Position numbers and translations under genes: made by a program
The notes under the pieces: generated by a model
The model's input: only the letters and a program-made list of their open reading frames with translations
Database searches by the model: none
What the model was told of the DNA's origin: nothing
Shown: in pieces, positions 13,148 to 25,209 of the stretch
How the letters are laid out: every line of letters begins with the position of its first letter
How positions within the stretch are numbered: the first letter of the stretch is position 1
NCBI RefSeq assembly: GCF_963169125.1
Contig: NC_084798.1
Span: 101,015,970-101,079,969 of the forward strand
Source: Humulus lupulus
Lineage: Eukaryota > Streptophyta > Magnoliopsida > Rosales > Cannabaceae
Length of the DNA: 64,000 nt
Direction of reading: 5' to 3'

Positions 13148-13465
13148 AACGTCTTTGATTACAGCTCAGGGGAAGAGTCCACCGTTGAGGACTAGAGTCC
13201 ATTGCGTAATCGTTACATGAGGCGCTAATAAATAAAATGGGATATTTTTTTAAGACCTTAAAGGATTTATGTTTTGGTCATTAAACACTTTTGGGATTAT
13301 TTAAATTTTTGGAATAATTTGAACATTTTGAATGCTATGGTTTAATATGTTTCCTCTTGCAAATTCTAAATGATGTAGTTGAATGTATGATTTTGCAAAT
13401 ATCTATCAAACATTATGTGATGTTCCTTCCTTATGATCTTCCTTTGATTGCCTTAGAATCTCATA
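13148..13465 (+). other. ORF0-gag spacer of Tekay-II with candidate splice acceptor
   Basis: A 318-base AT-rich spacer without a coding frame. Its last part, 'cttcctttgattgccttag' ending at 13456, looks like a plant 3' splice site and stands nine bases before the gag ATG at 13466. The matching spacer of Tekay-III (43286-43810) ends in the same way. Confidence 0.4.
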
Positions 13466-16400
13466 ATGTCGACTAGAGGAAGAGGAGGCAAGGGAAGAGG
13501 AGGAGGTCGAGGAAAGGGTGTCTCCACAAGGTTTGAAACCACGACAACCCCTGATATAAAAATGCCATCAGTTCAACCTGCAGCTCCAGCAGCACCATCT
13601 GTGGATCTAGCCACAAAAGTGGCAAGGTTAAGAGAACAGCTAAGGCTGAGAGATGAGGAATTGGCGCATGCTAGGCAAGCACCCCAAGTGCCTCAAGTGC
13701 CAGTGGCGCAGCCTCAGCTGCCAACACCACCACCTGCACCATTGCCTGTGACTTATGGGTTCGAGCCAGTGTATGAACGTTTCAGAAAACAAGCCCCATC
13801 GACCTTTGAAGGGAAAGCTGATCCAATAGTGGCAGAGGATTGGTTAAGATTGGTTGAGGCCATTTTCAATCATATGGATTTGAATGATCGCTAGAGAGTC
13901 TCCTATGCAGTTTATTTACTTAAGATGGATGCTCAGATTTGGTGGGATGTAATTAAACAAACTCGTGACCTGAATACCATGACTTGGGCAGAATTCGTCC
14001 AAGCTTTTAGTAAGAAGTATTACAATGTGGTCGTGCTAGCAACCAAGGTTGACGAGTTTGTAACTCTGGTACAAGGAAATCTATCTTTATGCACAGAAGT
14101 TCGATAGGTTGGCAAAATTTGCTCCTGAAATGGTGCCAACTGAAACCTTGTGAGTCCAAAGGTTTGTGAGGGGACTCAAGCCGATGATCGCTAGGGATGT
14201 TATGATGACCAGTGCTGAAGTGGCCAGTTATGCAGAAGTACTTGATAGAGCACTTGAAGCCGAATATTTGGAAGAACGGATATGGAAGGATAATGTTTCC
14301 AAAAGAGAGAACTACCGAAACAAGGGCTTCAACGAGGGCAACAAAAGTAAGGATAATGAAGGGTAGAACAGTGGCACTGATAAGAGACCTAGACCTCCAG
14401 CCACGAATAACTACAATCATAACACTCAGAACCACAGCAACCGCAACAATCGCTTCAATGACCGAAATCTTGGGAATCATCAAGCCAACCAAGTAGAGCA
14501 CCCCATCTGTCTTAAATGCTCAAAAAGACACCCGAGAGAATGCCAGGCCAGGACCAATAAATGTTTTAAGTGCAGTCAGGCAGGACATCTGAGAAAGAAT
14601 TGCCCACAATGGAAGGCGGGACAGAATAATAACAGCAATCTGGTGCCAGCAAGGGTTTTTGCCTTAACTCAGAATGAAGCAGCCAACAACAATACCGTAG
14701 TCACAAGTCAACTCCCTATATCTAGTACGATGTGTAGAGTTCTTATTGATTCTGGAGCGACTCATTCTTATGTTTCTATGAATGTGATTGATAAACTGAG
14801 TATGCCTTATAAACTGTTTGAGCACAACTTTAGTACAATGTTGCCATCGGGAGACATAATGTTGTCAAATAAGTGGTTACCGTCAACGCCTGTAACGGTA
14901 GAGGGTAGGGAGTGCCCAGCAGACCTTATAGAACTGAGTATACCAAATTATGATGTCATGCTTGGCATGGATTGGTTATCCAAACATGGGGCTACAATAG
15001 ACTGTCGGAAAAAGACTGTAGTGTTCAGGCCAAAGGAAGGAGAGGTCTTTTCCTTTAGAGGAGAAGTAGCGGGTTTTCAGACACCCATAATATCTGCACT
15101 GGAAGCACGGAATATGATGCAACATGGTTGTTCGGCATTTCTGGCTAGTGTGGTGGACAAATCCAAGGAGTCAGAACTAAAACCGAAAAATGCACATATT
15201 GTTTGTGAGTTCCTCGAGGTGTTTCCCGAGGAATTACTAGGACTACCCCCGGATAGAGAAATCGAGTATGTAATCGAGCTTGCACCAGAAACAGCACAGA
15301 TCTCTAAAGCAACCTATCGAATGGCACCTACGGAGTTAAAGGAACTTAAGAACCAGCTACAGGAGTTGTTGGTTAAGGGGTTCATAAGACCTAGCCATTC
15401 GCCATGGGAGCACTAGTCTTATTTGTGAAAAAGAAGGACGGGAGTATGAGAATGTGCATTGATTACCGAGAACTCAATAAGGTCACCATTAAGAATAAAT
15501 ATCCTTTAGCTAGGATAGACGACCTTTTTGATCAACTGCAAGGGGCAGCAGTATTCTCGAAGATTGATCTGCGATTCGGGAACCATCAGTTGAAAGTGAA
15601 AGAGGGAAACATTCTAAAAACGGCTTTCAGAACTCGCTACGGGCACTACAAATTCTTTGTGACGCCTTTTGGACTCACTGACGCCCCAGCAGCATTTATG
15701 GATATGATGAACAGGGTATTTAAGGATTTCTTGGACAAGTTTGTGGTAGTGTTTATAGATGATATTCTTATTTACTCAAAGACCAAGGAGGAGCATGAGG
15801 AGCATTTGAGGTTGACTCTGAAAAGATTGCGAGAACATCAGCTATATGCTAAGTTCTCTATGTGTGAGTTTTGGCTGGAACAGGTAACTTTCCTAGGGCA
15901 TATAGTGTCCGAGAATGGGATAGCAATAGACCCATAAAAGATCGAGGCCATTAGAGACTGTCCACAGCTGAAGAATGTCTCAGAAGTTCGAAGCTTCTTA
16001 GGATTGGCAGGTTACTTTAGGAAGTTTGTAGAGGGTTTCTCGAAGATCGCTACACCATTGACCAACTTAACCCGCAAACATCAGAAGTTTGCATGGACTG
16101 AAAAATGTGAAGAGAGCTTCCAGACCATGAAGGATAAGTTGATTTCTGCACCTATCCTTTGTGTTCCCACTGAGGGCGAGAAATTTTTTGTGTATTGTGA
16201 CGCATCAAAGAACGGTTTAGGATGTGTGTTGATGCAAGATGGAAAGGTGGTGGCTTATGCTTCCAGACAACTTAAGGATTATGAACAATGATATCCCACT
16301 CACGACCTTGAGTTGGCAGCAGTGGTGTTCACACTAAAGATATGGAGACATCACCTATAGGGAGACAAGTGCGAGATATACACTGACCACAAAAGTCTGA

Positions 16401-17596
16401 AGTACTTTTTTACGCAAAAGGAACTAAATATGAGGCAGTGAAGGTGGTTGGAATTAGTGAAAGGCTACGATTGTGAGATTCTATACCACCCAGGCAAGGC
16501 CAATGTGGTTGCAGATGCATTGAGTAGGTGGGGACATGGGAATGTCTCAGCACTATGTACAATAGAGATGCCTCTTCTGAAAAAGATCATAAGTGCCAGC
16601 ATCGAGCTTGTGATAGGAAGTTCAGCGAACCTCATGTTATAATCCTCCCTACTAGAACAAATTTGAGAAGGGCAGAAAGTGGATGAAGCCTTAATAAAGC
16701 AAGAGGCTTTGGTAAAAGAAGGTGGCAACAGTGATTTCACATTATCTAATGGTGGATTGCTAAGAGACAAGGATAAGATTTGTGTGCCTGAAAATGTTAA
16801 GATTAAGGAAAGTATTATGAAAGAGGCGCACATAACACCCTATTCCTTACACCCAGGGTCCACAAAGATGTACCAAGACCTTAAGGCGTTATATTGGTGG
16901 CTTGGAATGAAAAGGGATATTGCTAAGTTTGTTGCTGCCAGCAAGTAAAGGCAAAACACCAAAGGCCAGTGGGGTTACTTCAACCGCTCTACATTCCTAA
17001 ATGGAAATGGGAGGATATAGCAATGGATTTTGTGGTAGGATTACCCAGAACCACCAAGCAACACGACTATGTGTGGGTAACAGGGGATAGACTCACTAAG
17101 TCCCCCCATTTCCTGCCAGTCAAGACCACATACTCGGCGGACCAATATGCAGAATTGTATGTAAGTGAGATAGTGAGACTTCATGGGGTGCCAAAGTCGA
17201 TAATTTCTGATCGAGGGTCAGTTTTCACATCGAACTTTTGGAAAGGACTAGAGAGAACTATGGGATCAAGGCTAAAGTTTAGCACCGCATTTCATCCTCA
17301 GACTAATGGGAAGTCTGATAGGACTACACAGATTCTAGAGGACATGTTAAGGTGTTGTGTTTTGGACTTTTCAGAGTCTTGGAACCGATACTTACCCCTA
17401 ATGGAGTTCTCTTATAATAACAGTTACCAATCTACTATTGGGATGGCTCCCTATGAGATGATATATGGGCGTAAGTGTAGATCTCCTTTGCACTGGGATG
17501 AAGTTGGGGAGAAGCAGATTTTAGGCCCTAAGGCAGTTAGGGAAGCCAGTGAGGCGATCGAGAAGATTCGCCAAAGGATGCTTACCGCGTAGAGTA

Positions 17597-19021
17597 TGTG
17601 ATATCGCCCAATAACTCCTAAGCGGTCGCAGTAGTAATCGGGCTATGTCATATCCACAGAGAGGTAAAATACAAGTAAAAAGAAAGATTAGTAAAATAGA
17701 AATAATGAACTTTGAAATAATGTAACTTTGAAAAAGAATATATATATTTTTTAAACATTAAATAAACAAAATCGAGGAATTAGAATCAGAAAGGAAATGT
17801 GGAAGGCATAAGTTTCATTCATGCAAACATATATATATTAATAAAATTGATTCATTCTACTCAACTATAATTCTACACCATTAATTATAGTTGGAAAATA
17901 TATATAATAAAGCTCACCTTAAAATATGTTCTTTAATTAAATTATACTAACTTCTAATTTTAAAAACTTATCATATTATATACCTTAGAGAAACAAAATA
18001 CCAATAGCAGAATGCAATAAAAAGCATATAATATAACAAATATCCTAAATTAAATTAAGAGCCTAAATTACATAAGAAGAGCATGACTAAACTTATGTAA
18101 AATACACTAATAAATTTAGAATAAAAATTAGAAGAAAATAAATTTAATTGTAACAAAGATATAGAAATGAAGAACAAAATAAATAATTAATATATTAAAA
18201 ATATAATGTGAAACATGAACTTCACTATAACCTTTCCACAAGAGAATTTAGCCTAAAATAGGCATTGTTTTCACTCAAAGTAATGTAAAAGAAATGAAAG
18301 AAAAATACGAACAAAAATGATTTTCTCTCTCACTATACTCTCCACACTTAATTCCACAATCTGATGATTTTTTACTCCATTTGATTCTCTATTTATAGTG
18401 GAAAATAGGACCCAAAATGTGTAAAATCATGTACAAAATAGTGGGGGGAATGGCTGCAAAATTGGAGCAAAGTGGGACACATGGCATGCATTAATTGGCT
18501 ATCAGAAAAATGCTGGTGGTGGAGTGGGAGACACGGAGGCCATGTGTCGGCCCGTGAGAGGAGCTCGGCAAAAGGTGTTAGGCAGCTGGTAGGACAACGT
18601 GGGCACGTGGCACTTTTTGACTGGCTCGGCTCGGCTGGAGTGGCTGGAAGGGGACATGTGTTGCCTGCTGGAGGAACGGCTCAGCTCTAGGCGACTTGGC
18701 TGTGCGAATGGCAGGCTACCATGTGGCAGTGTGGGCACTTGCTGAAGGCTTGGGCCTGGGTTGTTTGGGCTTGGTTTTGGGCCTATTTCCCCTTCAAAAA
18801 TGCAACTTTTTCATAATTTCTTCAATTATAATTCTTTCTTTCTTCTTTATTTTTCTTTGTGTCAAAATACATTTTATTTCCTAAAAATTGAACACAAATT
18901 AAATTAAAATTAATACTTTCAAATATAAAATATATGACAATATATCCATGAAAATGTTAATTAAAACTTAATTAATTTTAAACTTTAAGATTAATAAAAT
19001 GATACTTTTGAACACTAATCA
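17597..19021 (-). repeat. Solo LTR inserted in Tekay-II integrase
   Basis: It interrupts a continuous integrase frame and has no coding capacity. Ends are TG...CA on both strands. The minus strand is favoured: a TATA box lies at 18390-18397 (tataaata on the minus strand), followed by a leader-like run 'gtggagagtatagtgagag'. The minus-strand 3' end reads 'ctgtggatatgacatagcc' and then 'gggcgatatcaca', like the U5 end of many plant LTRs. Flanks share GTA on both sides; a clean 5-bp TSD is not visible (left GAGTA, right GTAGG). A GC-rich block at 18440-18780 stands out from the AT-rich surroundings. I cannot assign the family. Confidence 0.65.
18390..18397 (-). promoter_or_regulatory. TATA box of the solo LTR (minus strand)
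   Basis: The minus strand reads 'ccactataaatagagaatc'. It is the main reason for placing this LTR on the minus strand. Confidence 0.55.
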
Positions 19022-19533
19022 GTAGGCAAAAGAGATACGCTAACCTTAAGAGAAGGGACAACGAGTTTTCAGTGGGCGAGTTTATTTTCTTGAAAGTCTC
19101 GCCGATGAAAGGTGCTATGCGCTTTGGAAAGAAAGGGAAGTTAAGCCCTAGATATATATATGTCCATTTGAGATTTTGGACAGAGTCAGGCAAGTTGCTT
19201 ACCGTCTAGCACTGCCCCCAGCATTAGCTGAAATGCATAACGTCTTTCACATCTCAATGTTGCGTAAGTATGTGTCAAACCCCTCTCATGGTTTGAGTTA
19301 CGAGTCGTTACAGCTGAAGCAGGACCTGAGTTATGATGAACAACCTGAGCGCGTTATTGAAAAGGGGATCAAGGAATTGAGATCCAAAAGGATTCCACTA
19401 GTTAAGGTCCTGTGGAAGAATAGTACAGATTAAGAAGCAACATGGGAGTTAGAGGAAGACATGAAAGAAAAATACCCTGAATTATTTGGTAAGAAAGAAT
19501 TTCGGGACAAAATTCCTATTAAGGAGGGTATAT

Positions 19534-22500
19534 TGTAGTGCACCAAAAAAAATAGTTATTAAATTTTTGTGTTTTATTATATTTGATTGTTAAGTATTGT
19601 GAATTATTTTATTTAATTGTTTGTTTGTTTATATAAATTTATTGTTAGAATTGTTTGGTACAATTTTGTGAATTTAATTGTTAAATGTTATTTATTTATT
19701 TATTTTAAAAATGTGATTAATTGAGTTTTGGTTGAATGCACTAAGGTGCATGGTAGGTAATGATGCACCCTAGTTATTGAGTGTGTGCATGTGCATGGTT
19801 GCATGGTGCACATGTGTAGAATTTTCTACACACTTGTAGTTTCCTTTTATTTAGATTTAATTATTTATTTGAAAGAAAAAAAAAAGGAATGGGAAAGGGG
19901 TTTGGACGTGTGGAGTATAGTGGGAAAGGGGAAATTATTTTCCTATTTTATTTGAGTGAATATTGGTTAAAATGGAAGAGATGTTGTCATCTTTAATCCA
20001 TACCAATTAAAAATAAAATCAATTAAATAAGAATTAAGAGAAAATAATTAGGAATAGGAAACTTACCCTTTTATTTTATTAGGTTATTATGAGTAAATTA
20101 GAATAAATAGGGAAGGAAAAAGGAAAGAGAGCCATTATGCTCTTGGGCTGCCAAAACTAGAGAGAAGAAGAGAGAGAGAGAGGCGTGAGCTAGAGAGAGA
20201 AGGAGAAGAAGAAGGAGAAGAGGGAATCAATTCTAGGGTATGTCTCTTATGTTTATGTTTTCTTAATTTCTCTTCTTTTGATTCTTGTATTCTTTACTAG
20301 AGTTTGATAGTTGGTTTTCTCCTTCTCCTCATGTTGGTTTTCGAAAACCCTAGGCTTGAACAGGGGGTGATATAATTTGAGTATTGGTTATCTTGTGTAT
20401 TCTTGATTTTACAAATCAAGAGAGGTAATGGATCTTTAGCCCTATTAATTTCATGTTATCTTGGGTATTCATGGTATTTTGGGTTTGTGGTCAATATATA
20501 TTGATGATGGGGGATGTTGTCTTGTTGGTATCCTTGTTGATCTTGTAGATTTGGTTGATGGAAAAATGTTTCTTGTTGTTTTGTTTGTATGGTTATTATT
20601 GTATGTTAGAAAGAAAAAAAAGTCATGTATAAAAGGGTTGGTAAAGGTTTTAAATTGTGATCTATTAAAAAGGATAATGAATATTTTTGAAATAACATGA
20701 AAGGATTTCATTATTTTGGGCTATGGGAATTTTGGCCTAAGGATTATGTTTAAGCATGATTGTTATTTTTTTATGTTTTTATGTCTATTAAAAATCTTAG
20801 AAACATGATAGGTTGTTTGTAAGATTTTAAAAGGATATATATTAGTTTTGTTCTTCCTTGGATTACTTGCATAAAAGTATGTCAAGAGATTATAATCAAG
20901 ACAAGGTTAAAGATGATTATTTGATTATGATTTGTGAGAATATTTTAAGGTGGTTTGATGAATTATTGTATGCTAATGGTAACATTAAAATGATTAAAGA
21001 GGTGTAGAAACATGTTAAATAAATATGTATGAATTTTGTGAAATATGATGAAAAGAATGAATTTCATGATGTATAGTACTTGCTTATTTTGTGTATAAAA
21101 AGTGTCAAAATGATGAGAAAAATGTTTTTGAATGCTTAAGTAAATTTTGCAAGTGCTTTGATGTTTTAAGAAGTTAAATGGAAGATTTTAAGATGCCTTG
21201 AAATAATATTTTTGAGCAAATAATTACCTATAGCTTTTTTTATATTTTGATGAAAATATGAGTTTTTCAAAAAAAAAAATGGGGATTTTGAGGATATATT
21301 TAGTTGCTGGAATTTTGATAAAAAAATGTGAGGTTGTATTTTTAATAAAAGAAATTTGATGTGTATGTTGAAATAAATTAATGCCCTAAACTATGAAAAT
21401 ATTAAAAGTTGTATTTTCAATATAACTATGAGTGTTCATTTTAATAGTTATGATTTTTCTTTATTTTAATTAAGAAAAATGTTGAAATTAATTTACTTGT
21501 GTTTTTTTAAGTAAATCAAATAATGGCTGAATGTTTATTAAAATATTTTACAATAATTATGAGATTATCACTTATGAATTTATTCTATTTAAAATTAAGT
21601 CTTAAAAAAATAATACAAGTAAAAATGTATTTTTCTTAAATCTAAAAATTGTACTTTTTCTCACATTAAGTATGTAAAATTGTTAATTGGATTATAAGGT
21701 TGTTTTAAGAAAACATGTTAAATTATAAGTATTTTTACTTAATTTTTAGTCATTATTTTATGGAATTTAAAAGTAAATAATGGAATTATTATATTTTTAA
21801 ATGGTTAAATAAATTATTTTATGAAATAAAATAATGTCTTAAGAGGTTCAATCAACTTAGTGATTTTAAAAAGATAAATGATGGTAATCAAACCATGTTA
21901 TTTTTAAAACGATAGAAATAAGCGTGTAGAAATTATCGTTTTTAACATCATTTTATAACAACGTTCTCACGTATGCATGTCGCATGCAAATGAACTTTTA
22001 CGCTAAAAAATATGCCTATTATGCAACCATATGATTTTTATAGAAAGACCATGCATGTAATATAGGTATAAATTGCATTATTCTTTTGATGACTTTATGT
22101 GTAATTATGCCTAGTTTGGATGTTGTGAGTGGTTTTCACCATGTGTGCGTGGCCCATGCTCACATAGGTTATATGAGTGGGCAAAATAGAGTTTTATGTG
22201 ATGTTAAAGGATGTTATTTGGTTATGGTATAGGCTCGTTGTGAAGTTGTCATTTTTGCTTTGCTTGGACCTGAGGTAAGGAAGTTAGATAGAAATTTTGT
22301 TTGTTAATGCTGTGAATGGTAAGGTTGGCTTGTATGAATAAGAATGTTATAATTGATGATACTTTCGTAATATGAATTATGAAATGTTATATTGTGCTGA
22401 TATGACTAGACTGTACGTCATTTGAATGCTCTATGTTATGAATGGTTGTTAGCGTGATGAATGCGACTCAACAATAAAGGGGTTGCTAAGGATGTGAAGA

Positions 22501-23171
22501 CGTAACCCGAGTTACTAAGGATATGAAGACGTAACTCAAAGGGCAGATGCGCTGAGGTTATTCAAGGACCAAAGATCATGTTTACCTCCAGAGGTGACAT
22601 GGACAAATTAGTGGGCCATGTTCACAAAGATATGATGTTATGATGATGATGACTTTGTATATGATGCCAATGTTGTGATGATTATGTTTATGTTTACGAT
22701 AATGATGCTGATACGATAATGATGTTATGATGTATGATGTAAATATGTTTTGTTGTGTTTTACTTATGTGTTGTTTGTACTTCCTTACTGGGTTTTTAGC
22801 TCACCCCTTTACTTTCCCTTCCAGGTAGCAAATAGGTTTCTCTATGGCACGCATGGTGATGTGGGGAGTTCTATCGTCATGGTGTGTATGGTGTGGGGGC
22901 ATCCTATGGACAAGAAACGATCAGTTTAAACGCCATTTTTCTAAAAATAATGTTATGTTTATTTTGACATTCGGAACTTATCAGTGGGACTTGAACTTTG
23001 GTTATTTTTAAGGATATTGCATGAAAACTACTATTTTTCTTTTTAAACTATTGGGCCCAACTTGCATGTTTTAGCAAGGCCCCACTTGGATTTTACAATT
23101 AGTGGCTTTTTCTCCTATAAATTCATGAGTATGCAAATGTTTTACAAAGCATTAGGTTATGGTGTTTTACA
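19534..23171 (+). repeat. 3' LTR of Tekay-II
   Basis: TGTAGTGCACC ... GGTGTTTTACA, 3638 bp, homologous end to end with 8804-12481. Small indels account for the 40-bp length difference. The conserved 'ttactgggtttttagctcac' motif is at 22782-22808. Frames inside it are chance. Confidence 0.93.
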
Positions 23172-23529
23172 TAGTATATAAGAGTTCATGATGGGAAGAT
23201 TCACCCACTAAGTCTCCTCAAGTGTAACTCTGACATTCATTTAGATTAATACTAGTAAACATAATTCCATATATTGTTAGTAATTAATTATCAAATGTTC
23301 TACAAAGCCATATTACGAAGGTTTAGTCAGATAAGATGACAAACAAGTCATTGTAACATAGGTCACATCAAGAAACTAACAAACCAAACCTAATTGAACA
23401 GCACTTAAAAACTAACAAACCATTGATAGTCAGCCAAACGAATAGAATGAACCGCCCACTTGGACAAACTTAGACAAGGTTAATATCATAAAATTTTGAA
23501 GTTAAAAAGACAGAGTTGTTCATCCTCTT
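23172..23529. other. Unassigned sequence right of Tekay-II
   Basis: About 350 bases after the TSD with no frame, repeat or LTR signal that I can recognise. Before Tekay-II inserted, this was continuous with 8654-8803. Confidence 0.5.
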
Positions 23530-23973
23530 CTACCTTCCATTTGCACACGTACGCCGACCATATTGCTCACTTTTTCATCTAGATGTTGTTGGTATCTAGT
23601 CACTGCCTCCGACTTAAGTTCATCCACTACTTGGGACAACCTTTGATAGTTGGCCATGGAAGAACTCTATCCCAATCTTCTAATTCCTTGCATCATTCAA
23701 CTATTTCGGCCTCCAGCTCCAATATCTTCACTTCCATTGAATTGTTACATTCCTCTAAGATACTTTTCTCAAAATTGATTTGCCAAATCTTGAACTTCTT
23801 CTCCTCCAATTTATCCTTCACATCATTAATGTAGTCTATAGGTGTAGGGGGATGGTTGTTATTCTATAGTGAGTGAACTCTTCCAGTTCTGGGCAGAGGT
23901 TTTCATGACGGGCGACCTCGGGGAAAAACTCTAGATTGCATGAGTCGAATGAGGAGTCGGAATCCATAGTTGA
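23530..23973 (-). pseudogene. Decayed coiled-coil coding remnant, unidentified
   Basis: On the minus strand a start MDSDSSFDSCNLEFFPEVAR (ATG at about 23968) runs about 48 codons to a stop. A neighbouring frame then continues with IDYINDVKDKLEEKKFKIWQ and 'ILEECNNSMEVKILELEAE', and a third frame near its end has 'SQVVDELKSEAVTRYQQHLD'. Several stops and frame changes break it. The charge and heptad pattern suggests a coiled coil. The copia element begins nine bases upstream of the start codon, so it landed in or just before this coding sequence. I do not recognise the protein. It may be a host gene fragment or part of another transposon. It is the only coding sequence here that does not look like an LTR retroelement. 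Confidence 0.4.
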
Positions 23974-24454
23974 CGTTGTTAGGAACAAGTTTCCTAATAC
24001 GCAGTGGAATTGTGTGATGGGTTGGCCCAGTGTACAACAAAATTTTTGTAACATATTTAAACTACTTTTAAATATGCGCATCCATTAATATACATACATT
24101 AATCATAAACAAGAAAAGAATAAAGAACATACCTCTTGATGCCTATCAAGTTTCATTGCTATCTTTTCGTAAAATAAACGATCTTCCTATCCAAGCCGCT
24201 CCCAGGTACTCACACCAAGATCTTCCACAGTGTTCTCTACACTTCAAGAAGTGTGTGGGCACTTAGAGAATAAAGGATGGTATATTTCTGATTCAACTTG
24301 ATGTACTCAACACATGAGATCAAGAAATAAGCCTGAGATTGGTTCGGTATCTTTTCAGGGAGAGATGGAAAGTATCGTTCTTTTTTTAGAGCGAATAATT
24401 GAGTATTGAGTATATTTTATTTATTTTCTGATAAGTCTAACGTATATAGAAAAT

Positions 24455-25209
24455 TGTTGACGCAGTTCTTCGCCAACAGGTAATTAAGAAAAGAAGAGAA
24501 AGGGATTAGCGCTTTGATTGAACCGAAATAGATGAGTGATCATAGAAATGAAATGGTGACTCAAAATACGTTTTTTAAGTGGTTCAAAGGTTAAAATCCT
24601 TCTACTCCACTAGTCAGTATTATTGCTATATACTGGGTATTTGATTACAGGGTATTTCTTACAATAGAGAATCCAACCCCTATTAACTCCCAAGGTCTCC
24701 ATATTTATAGGAGAAGGCACCTGGGAGTTGGTAAGAAGGTCATCCCGTGACCTTCTTACCTATCATGTCAACTCTGTGACATTCATGATTAATTCCTAAA
24801 CCTGACACATAAGTGTGGTCAAATCAATAGGTAAGGGGATAATGGGCCGCACGGCCCAACCCAATCGTGGGTGTCTGAATACGCACGTTCTTGCTGCGTG
24901 TCCAAGAAGTCAGGGGTATATCAGACACGTGATGTCTGATATATGCATGTTTATCTTGCGTGATTGACTTTATAAAAGGTCACAGCCTCCAACTCCAGCC
25001 CGTACAACGAGCTGGATGCTTCCCTCGACCTGCGGCCTTCAGAGTCCAGACTCAGTCCTTAAGCAATTTTGGCGAACCCTTAGGTTATCCCGAGCTAAGG
25101 AGGCAGGACCTTATGACGGCAGCTCCGGTCTTGAGGATGTCCACGTGGTAGTCATGATTAGGCCGTATCTCAGCTCGCTGATCAGCCCGTGGGAAAATCA
25201 GGGCGTACA
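24455..25209 (-). repeat. Tat-like solo LTR inside the copia 3' LTR
   Basis: A 755-bp segment absent from the other copia LTR, flanked by an exact 5-bp TSD AAAAT (24450-24454 and 25210-25214). On the minus strand it begins TGTACGCCCTGA and ends GCGTCAACA, the same end as the Tat LTR at 28325 and close to GCGGTCAACA of the gag-only element. The minus-strand TATA box is at 24702-24709. No second LTR or interior is present, so recombination between two LTRs probably removed the rest. Frames at 24960-25264 are chance. Confidence 0.9.
24702..24709 (-). promoter_or_regulatory. TATA box of the Tat-like solo LTR
   Basis: The minus strand reads 'ctcctataaatatggagacc', the same style as the Tat LTR TATA context ('cccctataaatataggagg'). 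Confidence 0.7.

Larger units (their letters stand above)
13466..19538 (+). pseudogene. Tekay-II gag-pol polyprotein (pseudogene, interrupted)
   Basis: The start MSTRGRGGKGRGGGR is a basic, glycine-rich N-terminus unlike that of Tekay-I and III, but the gag domain that follows is related ([13 protein letters not shown]). A zinc knuckle CFKCSQAGHLRKNC lies near 14560, protease DSGATHS near 14749, [11 protein letters not shown] near 15757, RNase H CDAS near 16199 and ADALSR near 16510, and integrase [12 protein letters not shown] and HPQTNGKSDR near 17210-17310. Several catalytic signatures therefore survive. Stops occur at about 13892, 14105, 15936, 16289, 16358, 16439, 16640 and 16946, with frame changes near 14100 and 15410. 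A 1425-bp solo LTR splits the integrase after LTA (17589); the sequence resumes at about 19025. The chromodomain tail ends YPELFGK and the frame then runs to a stop just inside the 3' LTR. It is not functional. Confidence 0.93.
8804..23171 (+). mobile_element. Full-length Tekay (Del) chromovirus with giant LTRs, Tekay-II
   Basis: Two LTRs of 3678 and 3638 bp bound a 7-kb interior. The 5-bp TSD TAGTA is exact on both sides (8799-8803 and 23172-23176). A PBS for initiator-Met tRNA follows the 5' LTR, and a purine tract 'aaggagggtat' precedes the 3' LTR. The interior holds an extra upstream frame (ORF0), a broken gag-pol and an inserted solo LTR. The LTRs differ by scattered substitutions and small indels, a few percent by eye, so the insertion is not recent. 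The two LTRs make up half of the element. Confidence 0.95.

Noticed and set aside
18472..18738. Overlapping frames on both strands in the GC-rich block of the solo LTR
   Set aside because: GC bias removes stops on both strands; no domain, and the block is inside an LTR.
17597..19021. CACTA or Harbinger DNA transposon (3-bp GTA flanks)
   Set aside because: No matching terminal inverted repeats; minus-strand TATA and U5-like end favour an LTR.
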